Shown here: positions 45,107 to 59,700 of the stretch, in pieces
Position numbering within the stretch: position 1 is the stretch's first letter
Layout: each line of letters opens with the position of its first letter
Assembly (NCBI RefSeq): GCF_964355755.1
Contig: NC_092672.1
Location: forward strand, 12,272,501 to 12,336,500
Reading direction: 5' to 3'
Length of the DNA: 64,000 nt
DNA from: Antedon mediterranea
Lineage: Eukaryota; Echinodermata; Crinoidea; Comatulida; Antedonidae
Notes under the pieces: model-generated
Seen by the model: the letters and a program-made list of their open reading frames with translations, nothing else
What the model was told of the DNA's origin: nothing
Databases searched by the model: none
Program-made: the position numbers and the translations under genes

Positions 45107-48020
45107 ATTACTCATACATGTTGTACCATTGATTCATTAATGTACGTACTGCTGTCAGTAAGGCTGAGCTGTAATTAATTACTCGTACATCTTGTACCAT
45201 TGATTCATTAATGTACGTACTGCTGTCAGTAAGGCCGAGCTGTAATTAATTACTCGTACATCTTGTACCATTGATTCATTAATGTACGTACTGCTGTCAG
45301 TAAGGCTGAGCTGTAATTAATTACTCATACATCTTGTACCATTGATTCATTAATGTACGTACTACTGTCAGTAAGGCTGAGCTGTAATTAATTACTCATA
45401 CATGTTGTACCATTGATTCATTAATGTACGTACTGCTGTCAGTTAGGCTGAGCTGTAATTAATTACTCATACATGTTGTACCATTGATTCATTAATGTAC
45501 GTACTGCTGTCAGTAAGGCTGAGCTGTAATTAATTACTCATACATGTTGTACCATTGATTCATTAATGTACGTACTGCTGTCAGTAAGGCTGAGATGTAA
45601 TTAATTACTCATACATGTTGTACCATTGATTCATTAATGTACGTACTACTGTCAGTAAGGCTGAGATGTAATTAATTACTCATACATCTTGTACCATTGA
45701 TTCATTAATGTACGTACTGCTGTCAGTAAGGCTGAGCTGTAATTAATTACTCATACATGTTGTACCATTGATTCATTAATGTACGTACTACTGTCAGTAA
45801 GGCTGAGCTGTAATTAATTACTCATACATCTTGTACCATTGATTCATTAATTTACGTACTGCTGTCAGTAAGGCTGAGCTGTAATTAATTACTCATACAA
45901 CATGTACCATTGATTCATTAATGTACGTACTACTGTCAGTAAGGCTGAGCTGTAATTAATTACTCATACATGTTGTACCATTGATTCATTAATGTACGTA
46001 CTACTGTCAGTAAGGCTGAGCTGTAATTAATTACTCATACATCTTGTACCATTGATTAATTAATGTACGTACTGCTGTTGTCAGTAAGGCTGAGCTGTAT
46101 TTAATTACTCATACATCATGTACCATTGATTCATTAATGTACGTACTACTGTCAGTAAGGCTGAGCTGTAATTAATTACTCATACATCTTGTACCATTGA
46201 TTCATTAATATACGTACTACTGTCAGTAAGGCTGAGATGTAATTAATTACTCATACATCTTGTACCATTGATTCATTAATGTACGTACTGCTGTCAGTAA
46301 GGCTGAGCTGTAATTAATTACTCATACATCTTGTACCATTGATTCATTAATGTACGTACTGCTGTCAGTAAGGCTGAGCTGTAATTAATTACTCATACAT
46401 CTTGTACCATTGATTCATTAATGTACGTACTGCTGTCAGTAAGGCTGAGCTGTAATTAATTACTCATACATCTTGTACTATTGATTCATTAATGTACGTA
46501 CTACTGTCAGTAAGGCTGAGCTGTAATTAATTACTCATACATCTTGTACCATTGATTCATTAATGTACGTACTGCTGTCAGTAAGGCTGAGCTGTAATTA
46601 ATTACTCATACATCTTGTACTATTGATTCATTAATGTACGTACTGCTGTCAGTAAGGCTGAGCTGTAATTAATTAATCATACATGTTGTACCATTGATTC
46701 ATTAATGTACGTACTGCTGTCAGTAAGGCTGAGCTGTAATTAATTACTCATACATCTTGTACCATTGATTCATTAATGTACGTACTGCTGTCAGTAAGGC
46801 TGAGCTGTAATTAATTACTCATACATCTTGTACCATTGATTCATTAATGTACGTACTGCTGTCAGTAAGGCTGAGCTGTAATTAATTACTCATACATCTT
46901 GTACTATTGATTCATTAATGTACGTACTGCTGTCAGTAAGGCTGAGCTGTAATTAATTACTCATACATCTTGTACCATTGATTCATTAATGTACGTACTG
47001 CTGTCAGTAAGGCTGAGCTGTAATTAATTACTCATACATCTTGTACCATTGATTCATTAATGTACGTACTGCTGTAAGTAAGGCTGAGCTGTAATTAATT
47101 ACTCATACATCTTGTACCATTGATTCATTAATGTACGTACTGCTGTCAGTAAGGCTGAGTTGTAATTAATTACTCATACATCTTGTACTATTGATTTATT
47201 AATGTACGTACTGCTGTCAGTAAGGCTGAGTTGTAATTAATTACTCGTACATCTTGTACCATTGATTCATTAATGTACGTACTGCTGTCAGTAAGGCTGA
47301 GCTGTAATTAATTACTCATACATGTTGTACCATTGATTCATTAATGTACGCACTACTGTCAGTAAGGCTGAGCTGTAATTAATTACTCATACAAATTGTA
47401 CCATTGATTCATTAATGTACGTACTGCTGTCAGTAAGGCTGAGCTGTAATTAATTACTCATACATGTTGTACCATTGATTCATTAATGTACGTACTGCTG
47501 TCAGTAAGGCTGAGCTGTAATTAATTACTCATACATCTTGTACTATTGATTCATTAATGTACGTACTGCTGTCAGTAAGGCTGAGCTGTATATAATTACT
47601 CATACATCTTGTACTATTGTTTCATTAATGTACGTACTGCTGTCAGTAAGGCTGAGCTGTAATTAATTACTCATACATCTTGTACCATTGATTCATTAAT
47701 GTACGTACTACTGTCAGTAAGGCTGAGCTGTAATTAATTACTCATACATCTTGTACTATTGATTCATTAATGTACGTACTGCTGTCAGTAAGGCTGAGCT
47801 GTAATTAATTACTCATACATCTTGTACCATTGATTCATTAATGTACGTACTGCTGTCAGTAAGGCCGAGCTGTAATTAATTACTCATACATCTTGTACCA
47901 TTGATTCATTAATGTACGTACTGCTGTCAGTAAGGCTGGGCTGTAATTAATTACTCATACATCTTGTACCATTGATTCATTAATGTACGTACTGTCAGTA
48001 AGGCTGAGCTGTAATTAATT
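45107..48020. repeat. 71-bp satellite, about 41 copies
   Basis: Head-to-tail units of 71 bp with the core ccattgattcattaatgtac, then gtactgctgtcagtaaggct and gagctgtaattaattactca. Units are highly alike. Recurrent variants are catgttg/catcttg, actgctg/actactg and gagctg/gagatg. One unit has a 3-base insertion (near 46077) and the last is 3 bases short. Each unit contains palindromic taattaatta and gtacgtac. Stops in all frames I checked, so not coding. It separates the two gene copies. Confidence 0.95.
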
Positions 48021-48657
48021 TCAGTCGCCATTGTTAAACCTTCCCATCATCTTCGTTTTTCATTTCAAGCACAAGATGGCGCACTACGACTAATTAGAGT
48101 TGTTATAATAAGTAGGCGTGACTTACTTATCCCTCTACGTTCAAATATCTTATGAACGATCCAGCCCGCAAGAGGACTCTATATAAATTTGATATACCAT
48201 TATGTACTTCATTCAATATGTATTTTTTTGTCGCATAGCGTCTTTTTGTCGAATTTTGTAAACCGTTTGATATTCTTTAAACAGATATTATTGCATCATA
48301 TTCAATAAGCTGGTGATAGCGTCGACAAAGAGGTTAAGCAAACAAAGTGAAAGTAAATAATACAGTATCATACATATACATACATTCTTACATTGTATTT
48401 ATTACCATAAGTTCCATTCTATATAGGATTTCAGAAATAATAGGTAACCGACATATTTTACTATTAAGTTATGTAATATAATAATATGTACAATTTAATA
48501 AATAATACAACTAATTGATTATAATGATAAATAGAAGAAAACATTTTATCTCAATCCGTATTAATAAACAATCAATAGGTGTGAAACCGAACCTGTTATA
48601 AGTTCAATCAGTTCATTGCTAAATAAGCAAAACCAGTTATATTGTTACTCATTCCAT
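48021..48657. other. Spacer between satellite and copy B
   Basis: No gene seen. A short less AT-rich patch at 48020-48190 (gatggcgcactacgac, ccagcccgcaagagg) is followed by AT-rich sequence up to the left edge of the homology with copy A, which starts at base 1 of the window. Confidence 0.4.
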
Positions 48658-49213
48658 GTTTGAATCAATTGTTGTGACCGCTATTATTTGCATAAGTATT
48701 GACGCTTTTTAAGTTATCAAATAAATATTGACATCACACTTTATGCGGCATATTTATTTTCAAATCTAACATTATGCACATTTTTGACAACATTGAATTT
48801 ATATAACATAATTTTAGAACAGTACTGTATAAATGTAAGTTTTGTCATTAAAAACAATATTTCACACAATAAGAAAGTGATTCACTGTTGTCTAAATCTT
48901 CATTTAAAAAAAAGAAATAATTTATAAATAAGCTAGCCTCAGTTGCTTGTTAATGTTCGTGCTTCACAGAAAATTAACAACTATACTAGATATTAAACTA
49001 TTTTACTACAATATATCTAGTTGTATAACATTACACTATGCAAACATGATATTAATTATAATTTATAGTAAATAATGATAGGATTATGATTAATTTACCG
49101 TACCGATACCGTAAGCCTATTCTACAAAAATAACATTGCTGTAACAAGTTTACAGTTAGCATGAGTAAAACAAAAACGCGTATTTTAAACAACACATAGA
49201 AAAACGCATCCAA

Positions 49214-49430
49214 AAACATTGCAAGCAAGTGATAAGAATTATTTTTTTCAGAAATATAAAGTGAAGTGTTTTAAGAAAATAATAATAAGAAAAATAAGAA
49301 AATCAGACTTCTTTTAACTAAGAAAATGAAATGGTATCATATTTCTTTTAACTAACTAAGAAAATGAAAAAAAGTATCAGACCTCTTTTAATGAAGAAGG
49401 AAGTGAAATGGTATCAGACCTCATTTAATT
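49214..49430. repeat. Vestiges of the two copy A minisatellites
   Basis: At the position of the 39-bp array only part of one unit is present (cattgcaagcaagtgataag), followed by three or four irregular units of the 34-bp repeat ending near 49430. This is probably close to the pre-expansion state. Confidence 0.8.
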
Positions 49431-50185
49431 AAAACATTTTTTATATACATTATTAGTTAGGCCTATACGCATTCTTAAAAATTGCTTTTCCGCTGACATC
49501 AGTATACGAATTGTAAATACGATACCGATACTACCCGTATGCCTGTATCTCATCAAACTTGGCCACAATTGAATGAATACAAAGTTCAATATTAAAGGAA
49601 ATAGTGTTTCTTAATAACTTCCACCTAAAAACAACAATATTCATCTGAATATCGCCAAACTTACAACAAAATTATCAATGATCTAAGGGTACTTTCAAAT
49701 GGAAGGACAAAACTGCTATTAACTATGTAGTGCAATTATAGAGAAAAACTTTTTCTTTTGGTTGGATATTTTTATGTAAAAAAATAATACTCTAGGCGCG
49801 GTATACACTCTCGGAGTACCCTCTAGTTTGCTTTACAATCAGCCCCGAAATGTTAGTCGAAAGTTATCGAATAATATTTCCTTGCCTTTTTTAAATTTTT
49901 TGTTGTTGTATTTGGCGGAAATTTAAATCAATTAATATAACATTTACTGGCTTCAAAGATTCAAAGTTTATTAAACTTTATTCGTCAACATTATATGGAC
50001 GTGTTGATTTGATATAACTACAATATCTATACTATATATCACCTTTTTTGATCAAAATACTGTGATAGTGCTGACAGAGCTTTATATTGTTTACATTTTG
50101 TAAAATCTTTAAAAAGATTGGAACCCAAACACTCGATTGATTTACCGTCATTGAGTTTGGTAATACAGTATACTCGGCATCAATG

Positions 50186-50715
50186 CTAAGGATGATATTC
50201 AAACTTTTCAGCAGGAACAGTCATGTTATTCTCCTTTAAAAATGCAATAAATGAGTGCAAGTTATCCTCCCTTAGAATCCCCCTTTGTTCAAGATCTAAT
50301 ATCACTGTCCATTGGTTGTCACTTCGTTTTTTTAGAACACTTTTCAAACGGATGAGATCTCTTGTATTTTCTTCCGAAAGTGCGTCACCGAACTGAATTA
50401 ATTGTTGTCGATATGTCGAGAAGGATGTGACATGCTGGTTGGTTTTGTCACTTGTCTCTTTTAACAGTGTGTTGACCTCAAGAACACCATTGGTACCAGT
50501 GACATTAATTACATCGATAAGAACTTTAACGTTGGTAGTGGAAAGATGGCCAGAGCGTTTCAATAAATTGAAGAACTCCATATAGTCTGCATTCTGTAGA
50601 TCACTGTAGGGTGTTATTATACCTTTGCATAACACCTTCAGTTTATCAAGGGAGCCATGTTCATCATACCAGGTCGATACGTTTACAACCATTTGTTCAA
50701 ACTCCTCGGACGATC
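50186..50715 (-). CDS. Gene B last exon: two death-effector-like domains
   Basis: Same length as the gene A exon (530 bp), TAG at 50186-50188, acceptor tttctacag. Most residues match A. Changes include KVLCKGIITPYSDLQ for KVLCKDLITPYNDLQ and KKRSDNQWTVILDLEQRG for KKQSNNQWTVILDLEQKG. The DED-type helices and the TRDLIRL motif of the second domain are retained, so both copies appear to be under the same constraint. Confidence 0.65.
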
Positions 50716-53700
50716 CTGTAGAAAGAAACCAATAACAAGAATATTAAGATCAATATTGCAAATGGTTACACTTATCCTTTTGTTTACAGTAAATAACTGT
50801 TGAATACCATAGACAAAACACATTCAATTCACTTTCCTATCGTGCATGGTTGGTGTAAAATTTACCTGTGTGAATTGGTGCTGGCTTTACATTACTTCTG
50901 CCTGGAAATGAAATGATAATTGCAACAATAATGTTTTATTTAATATCTTCAAACGTTTTGCAAACATTATCATTATAAGATACTCTATGTATACAATTTA
51001 TATATTTATTTTTAATAATTTATATGATTATTTTATTTTTATTATTTATTATATTTAATACGAAATACATACATGAGTGTGTAAACTAACCTTCCAAAAA
51101 AAAGCACTTCAAGTAATCTGTTTTCATGGACCTCTTGCCACATGGAACAATTTTGTTACCTTCTTTCAAACACTCTTCCAGATCGTGTAAATGAATGTGC
51201 TCTGGAAAACAGGCGATACACAGCACACGTAGGTTATAACCAATTCCTTCATTAGTTTTCAGCACAGTCTTTAGTTGAAGCTTCAAATACTTTAATATCT
51301 ACAACAAATAATAATAAATTTGAATTAAAGGTTTCACATAATTGCATTCAGGTAAGCTATTAAATTAAAATCTTAGAATCTTTACCTCAATGCACAAGCT
51401 CGGGTTTGGTTCATATATTACTTCTATGTCATTTTCGTCAACTTCAATTCGATGGGATATTTCAAGCTGTTAAAAAAGATGTATTTATTTATTACAATAC
51501 TTACATTCTACATCTCACTCAGACTGCTTACGTCTACTGTTGCATTTCATTTCTCGGGTGAATATCATTTGACTTTTAGAATCATTCAGCAAATTACCAC
51601 AAGCTCGACACAAAAATATTAAGGCTTTTAAAAAAATCGCCTCTATATAATAATTTAAACTCTATTTTTCTAAGATTACTCATTATCTCTTTATTTTGTC
51701 TTATTTCTAGGATAATATTTCTAAGAATCTCAAACGAATACATATTATTGGAAAAAAAACATGTTCTAATTTTTGTAATCCCAGCTCTTAAATCTCATTC
51801 TCTGTAGTCACCAACAGATGTATTTGGTTCTTATTGCTTCTATAACTGGATGAACGTTCCTAAAAGAGACTAAACTGCATAACATAATCCGAAATAAATG
51901 ATAATTTTACATTTGTTTAATAAATTACTAATGCTATGCTAGCTAACTTAACAGACATATTACATATTCAAACTGATGGTAAATTATGAGTTAAATGAAT
52001 ATTCATACCTTCAACGCATGCCTGTTTTCATTTTGATGCTCGATTTTCACGGCACCTAAACGAACCTCATGATCTCCAAAGTCAAAATCACTACGATTTT
52101 GAAATACAACTGGATCGCGTAGTCTACCGTTGAGCTCCACCAGGTTCAGAAATGCAACAACTAATGTATTGTAGACAGCATTAGGCAGAAAGTCAGTAGG
52201 TGTAAGATACATCGACACCGTATGTTTCTCGTCTTTTTCAACTTTCAGGCTCTCTTGCGTGTTTTTCATTCGAGATGGAACAAGGAACAACCGGTTGTCT
52301 TCGCTTCGGTGCTGATGCAAACAACAGTTGAATTATATAGTGTTATAAAAAAGTAACATCGATTTGGAATAGGCCTACTATAATAATCTCTGATTTAATT
52401 AAAAGCCAAGATGCTTAACCTACTTGTAATTTCTCATAGAGCAAACCAAATGTTTTCATCACTTCAGTAAAGATTTCAAAACGCTTTGAATCTTCCTGTA
52501 ATTCATGTTTCCATAAATGACGTAGCAGTTTTTCCTCAAGTATTCCTTCCTTGTTAAGCTTATTCCATAGCATTCTTAGTTCTTTCTGTTACCAAATAAT
52601 AGAGAAAATAATAAAAACTTATACATACAGTACACTATAAAAGTGCAATACATTTTCATCAAAACAAGTAATTCGTTTTATATCAACATTGTTTTGTGAC
52701 AATTATTTTGCTAACCTTATCTACTTACCACTTCAATAGTTGGTTTAACTACTGTGATCACTTTTGTCACCATTTCAATCATCATGTAAAGATTTGTTAT
52801 CACTGTGTTTCTTAATTTCTTGTTAGTACTTGAATACATGATAACTCCAATGTCATTCAGGTACCCTATGGCAGTGAATAGCCCATCTTTTGAAATTCCA
52901 CATTCAGTGCCGATTTTAGATGTCTAATGCAAATTAATAACAAAATAGACTGTACTGAATTTGATGATTAAATATTGTTATTTTCCTTTAAAATAATTGT
53001 AAACAGCTTATTGTTGAATAAAACATATTTTTATCTAACATTCTTCCTTTTGACTTGACATTTTAGAAATCGCATTGTCGAGAAGGCCTATTTCTAGTTA
53101 AATGTAACTGTTTGCTTGCATTTTTCATATTTAATTTACATTATCTTTGTTCAGTTTTTTTAAGATGATAACTAGCTTTTTATTAACATTACGAAATAAA
53201 CAATTCAATGTTTGATTTCATTAATAATTTTAGTTGCTCATCTTTTGCAGGAACAACTAAAATAAGAAAAATAGTACAATAATGATGAAGACTTCCAAAT
53301 ACTAAAAAATGACAAGAAATCTATATTTACTATTGTAATATTAATTCACATCGCTGGCTGAACAAAGAACTTGTCAACATTACATTGTAGACAGAAATGT
53401 GTCCTTCAAATTATTACGTTATACATTATAATTGTTACCGTATAGTACACTATTTTTAATAAGATAATAAATTATTTTAGTACCAGCGTTCATACTCTAT
53501 ATGTGTTTTATAAATCTGTGTTTACAGTTGTGACAACATAAAATAAACGGTTATACATTAAAAACCAAAATCTTACCTCAGTAAAAGTAATACACAGTGT
53601 TGTTTTTCCAATTTCTTGCAACTGTTCTTGCAAATCCACCCATTTTAATGGAACACTTCTCACCATGGCCTTCATGTAACGACCAACGTTTCTCCTTAGT

Positions 53701-56700
53701 TGTTTTATACCTTCATGCGATTTTACAGTGTTATCAACAATGTACATTTCACGATCTACATGATCGGCATATGGCATTCCTTCCATTTTTTCAAACATTT
53801 TACGAAACTTATCCTCCACTTCCTTTAATAACAAGTGTTTTCATAATTACATGCTATAACAACAACAAGAATGTAATTATTCTTACTAACTGTTATTTCA
53901 TATTCTGATTTGAATAAGTCTAACCGATAATTAAACTTAATACTCGATTTAATTTGAGGATCGTAGGCTACGCTATTTATATTTCATCACTGTATCGGTT
54001 TTAACTAATTCAGCCTTAATCCCGTCCGTGTATACCACATACCGTTGCAAAATTGTAAGCTTATTTAATGTTAATGTACGTCTGTTACCTTGATCCAATT
54101 TTTTGTTTTTGACTTTTTACGAAATGTGTCCATATGTGTAGCAACCAAACAGATAGGAGGTGACTCGATGATCTTGCCATCAATATTAATGGGACTTCCT
54201 GGACCATGTTGTGCCACAGTATGTTCATAAATGGACCTTATCCAGAACATATTCATTTCCGAATTGGTCATTCCTAGTGTACTCTAAAATCACAAATAAA
54301 ATTCAATCTTACAAAGTAAGCTAACATATTTTCAATAACAAAGATATGCATATTTAATAAAGTGTATTCGAGCAAATAAGTCGGTACTGTAGGCACTTAC
54401 TGTAATTGAATCTCGCGGATTAGCTGGTTCATCCAAGTTATCACACGCATTAAACGCTACACAGTAGGATACTCTATTTGTGAGGAAAAACTAAACAAAA
54501 TACAATTGATAATAATAACTTTTTTTATACTCCAAGTCATTTATTAGGGATGTGTTAATTGATACATGCAATAATACTTTAGAGAAAATGTTATACCCCA
54601 ACACAATGTCGTACTGTCACTATGAGCAAATCTCTTTATTTTTTAATAATCATTTAACATATAAAACAAAAACTATGAACAAAAGAAAAAATACAAAAAT
54701 CAAATAAAATTGTAAAATATAATTTAAAGGTCTGTATAATAGAATAGATACGTAAACAAGCAAATCAATGCCCTTTTTTTAAACATGCACCAATAAATTT
54801 ACTTTTTAATTTTTAAGACATTTTTAAGTAATAGCAAATAACAAAATAGGAACATACCCTATGCGTTATGTAGTAGTCCAGTTGACCTGCGTAGTCCCAT
54901 ATAGTAGTTACGTCACTTGGAATACTTTCTGAATCATCACTTCTTCTTTTTACAAATTTCCTAATCATTTTTATGGCCCAACTATCTTTCTGTCTTCGCT
55001 TTTTTATTTTAGCAACAACTTTTCTTTGAATGGAGTCGGGAATTGTCAGATTTTCTTTTAGTTGACTCTCTAAATTCAAATAATGACTACAAATCAATGG
55101 GGTGTGTGTACATTAGATATGGATATGGATAGATGGACTGGTCTGATATGTTGTGAGTAGACATAATGAATGTTAATTTGGATAAAAAAGTGTATACAAT
55201 AAATAAATACATCAGTCAGGATGATTAAAGAATTGAACGAGCAGTGAATAAACACATTTATTTGTTTGCAACAAGAAAAGAAATCTCACTCTTCCCTGGT
55301 TGGACTAACTTTTTGAGAACAAAATTTTCCAGAATGTTTCATACTAATGGTACAATGCCATACATATTATTTTATCAAATATAAAGAAAACCAAATAATG
55401 AGTCCAACCCTTTCTTGCCGATTCCACTGCCAATGACGTGTAATCAGACTCTCTGGAATCAGATGTAGAAGCCTCGCCTAAAGAAAGTTCGTTGAAAGAT
55501 GTTCTTTCTTTCATCTTTGATGTAATTTCTTCCACTACAGCCTCTTCAAATATTCTCTGGGTTTGCTTGAATCTGGAGTTTTCTGTCGGCGAAAATGTAT
55601 AACTAAAAATGATTATTTGTGTCGTGTTGCACTCATAACGAATAAAATGGTTATATTATTATATACTAGAGCAGTGAAATATCACTTATATGCCTGTATA
55701 AACTCCACAGTTTAACAAGTACTACTTTATATTAATAATAATAAAACAATAATATAAACAACACTCCTATGAAGTTATAGTGTGATAATTTTGTGTTTCT
55801 TTCAGTATCAGCATGTATAATACACTACATTAATTTATTATTTACATTAAGTTGGTTTATTTACTTTTTTTAAGAAAAGAAATTACTATTTTAGATCTTG
55901 TCATGCAATTAATTTGTTGTTTATTAATTCGTGCGAGGACTTGTTAGGCCTATTAGTAAAGTGATTGTATGCGAAACGACCACACTTTATTTATACAAAA
56001 TGATCGTCAAAAATATTTTTAAAAATAATCAAACCTTCCACTGAAGACACAGAGTCAGAAGATATAGAACATTCCAAATCAGATATGGAAGGTGCTGCAC
56101 CTTGTAAATTGAATTTGGTTTCAGTTGACGTTTGTTTTTCCATATTTGCTGTGATGTGTTCAGGCGTTTTCGGGGATGATCCTGCAATTCATTATAATAT
56201 ATTTTTGATACAATATAATAGACTGTATAACATTTCACTTTTATGTATGTTTCAATACTGTATGAGTGCATCTTAACTTGATTATGATCACCAATACAGT
56301 TTGTTTAGAATAATAAAAATACCCTTGTAATAGATATTATAGTAGATATTCATCATACCTGTTTTTACTGGATCCAAAGAAGAGATTGCTGATGATTCCA
56401 GTTGGGAATCAGATTTAGATGTTGACATATCTGAACTTCCTTCACCATCATCCATTTCTTCCTTTATTAACTGTGTTGCAAGTTTTTCTGCAAGTGCATC
56501 TTCCCGTATTTTCTTGTGGAGCTCCATAACTGTAAAAAAAAAAGGTGAAATAAGATTGTACGATAAACATAATAGAGATAAATTAAAATACTAAAATTAG
56601 AGAAATGAGATACATCATCATATCATCATCATCACCTGTAAAATACAATAAATATGTAGGTAATTTATGTAATTATAGACCAAAATGCATTTTTAAGTAT

Positions 56701-59700
56701 TTGATAAAAATATTATTTCCAGTGTACCTTACCGGTACGTTTTTACCTTTATTATGATACAAATTAATCTCTATACACAAATTGGCCAAAGCAGGCAATT
56801 ATGCGTTTGTTGAAGGAAGAAGAAAGAGAGAGTTTCTCTCTTTTGTGGGGACAGCTCACTTTGAACGAACAGTTAATGTGTTATTTGGTATGGTTGAATT
56901 CTTTTTTTCAAACTTACCGTCGATATCTTCCTTCTTCCACTTGTCACACTCTTTTCCAATTGCTTGAAACAATGTCGTTGTGATAGCAATACCATCAGTA
57001 GATGGTTCGTTGGATTTAAATCTATAATAATGAATAATGAACTCTAAAAGGTCGGATTTAATGAAAGGAGAATGTATCCAATAGTTCATCTTAAAATATT
57101 AATATATTTAAAATAAAAACGAAGTGAAGATCACAAGTAAATAAGCATATGCTTCACACCTCTTGGGGATATTTAAAACAAACTGAAACTTTCAGCAGCA
57201 GAATTTGCATAAACATCGTCGTCACCATCACCGTCAATGTCACCATCATCGTCATTATCATCATAATTGCCATTATAATCATCATCATTATTATTATTCG
57301 AAAAGGAATGAAAACCCGTTACTCAAAGACGAAACTTCAGGTATCAACTATTTAAAATAAGAACCTCACTAATACCAATTTTTGTATTTTATTGAATAAT
57401 TACATATCAAAATACTCAGCACCAAACTTATTATAAACAAGAAATCCAAACAACTCGTTAAATGTTGTCAATTGCATTAGAGATACTTATGAAAAAAGAT
57501 AAAGTTTTTTAAATGGTTCAAAAAACAAAAGATTGATTTTAATATATTTTTTGATAAGGAATGTTATGCCATGACTATTATAGAGAACATGAATACAGGA
57601 TTAAAAATAAATGAGCACTTAATCTACTGTAATGGTAAAAACACCATTCAAATTGTATTATAAATACTTTATATTGATGAAGATCATGTATTTTTTTATT
57701 GGTGCATCTTATAAAATAACTTTGTTTTTGTGTTACCTTTGTCCAAGCATGGCCTTTACACAGCTAGTTTTTCCAGCACCTTCTTTCCCGAGAAACATAC
57801 ATCTTGAATTTACAACTGCAATCTCACCATTTTCAAGTTCATTTTGAAATGATCTAATTGCGCTCTTACCTCTAGCTAATATTTCAACTGGAACTAAATT
57901 GCGATTAAAATAAATGTAAAATATACAAAAACAAATGTACAAATACAAATATTTTACATTTAAGAATCATTTCAAAGCCAGAGTTTTAAAACTGTCATTA
58001 TGAGAGCTCATCTTCTTCACATTCATACAGTTCAAAGGTTCAGTACAATGTTCATTGTGTGTCATTAGTAATACACTGCACTTTAATATTCATGATGCAA
58101 AACTCAATCAAAGTGTATTAATTAATACAAACTTACTGTCAAGTAACTTCAATATCGTATTTTTCTGTTCTTTGGAGATATCACTATTATCCTTCAAAGC
58201 AGATGCTGGTGTTTGTCCTTGCTATACAAAAAATGTATTAAAGTATTATCCACTGTTGCTTTACTAATCTATATATAAATTTACGTAAGGAAAAAAATCG
58301 GTAAATCGCCCCTTACTTCTAGAATTTTTATTTGATGGTATATATAGTTGGTTCGTACTTTCGGTACTGATTTTAACCACCTTATGTAACTCTGTTTACT
58401 AATTAAATTGAGTTAGATAATTATTTATTGACGATTAAAGCGAATTTACGATTTGCCCCGAATAGAGATGTTTTTCACAAATTGTTTTACACTAGATGTT
58501 TTACGCTAGATGGTATCATCTAGGTCGTGCCCACAGATTGTTCTCGAATACACAGTAATTTCAGCGTAACAAAACTGGCGATTTCAAATGTACGTACCGC
58601 GGGACTATAATACATTGTCGTTTACAGAAACGAATAAATAGACACGATGATCTAAAACATTTTAATGAAGTATTGGAATAAATCAACACAAAAAGTAGTC
58701 CAATTTGGCGATGCGCTCGGACACAAACTATTACTTTTTGGGTGTATGTTTTCTTTAGACATCAAATTACTGCCATTGTTTGCCTTTTTTGTGTTTATCC
58801 TTAAAAAAAATCAGGAAAGTGAAATAGCCTATCGTGTGCGGCCCATCAATAAACATCAGTGTGCCAAATGTAAGCACGTACCGTTCAGTGGTTTTGGAAG
58901 ATATACATAAAAAAAAATATAGTAGCATTAATATTTAGATGCTAACATAATGTCTTTAAACAATTGGCGCCCTTTCTGATATTCTTTTGCTCCATCAAGA
59001 TGATGATTACTGTGTATTAGTTAACAAAAGATTTGTAATATTTTAAGTTACTAACATACTCCTAATCAAAATAAGAGTATACCATGGATATAGGCGTAAT
59101 GGTTTGCTTAATAAGCACAATTTAAAACTGAAAATGCAATGTTGCTGAATTAATTGACGGTACCTTATTTCTTGCTTTAAGTGATGCTCCGTGGGCTATT
59201 AGACTGTTCACTATCTCTACATTACCATAGCCAACCATAACGTGTTGATGTAGCGGTGTGTATCCATACTGGAAAGAAGAAAGTTAGAATAAACTTGAGC
59301 CATTTTTTTCAAGAATACAGGTAGTATTATATTACTTTTTTTTTCTATATTTCATTTTGTAATTCATTGAGAGTGACTGTAAATTATATAGAAAGACCTG
59401 GTATTAAGAAAATAATACAACTTGCTGATTTAAATTATTATAATACAGAAGGGTTAGCAATGAACACATTTTAAAAGTATTAATTTAGCGTCTTGTTCGA
59501 TCTAAAACGCTACAGCTACATGATTTTAATATATTTTAAATTGTATTTTTGCTTTGATAATAACTATACATTGATTCGAATGAAAAACACAATAAACGAA
59601 TCTAGGGTTTGCTTATAACAGGAGATAATTTAAATTCACTTGTAATGTTAACTAATACGAATAATTACATTAATGATTTTTAAATCATTTTAAAAGACTA

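Larger units (their letters stand above)
48658..59268. repeat. Segmental duplication, copy B (3' flank and core of gene B)
   Basis: Matches 1-12109 in the same orientation from tgtttgaatcaattgttgtg at 48658 onward. Exon lengths are equal except for small in-frame indels: two codons fewer in 56035-56181, two more in 54858-55069, one fewer in the ankyrin exon 59164-59268. This is the pattern expected of two genes kept under coding constraint after duplication. Confidence 0.9.

Noticed and set aside
45107-48020. The 71-bp array as a tandemly repeated RNA gene
   Set aside because: No pol III boxes or conserved stem larger than the short palindromes; nothing supports transcription.
53597-53908. 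103-codon plus-strand frame (and its copy at 7481-7678)
   Set aside because: Antisense to the conserved Roc exon; the minus-strand reading has the recognisable motifs.
57149-57355. 68-codon frame rich in Ile and Val as a small protein
   Set aside because: Produced by an imperfect ATC trinucleotide repeat in an intron insertion.
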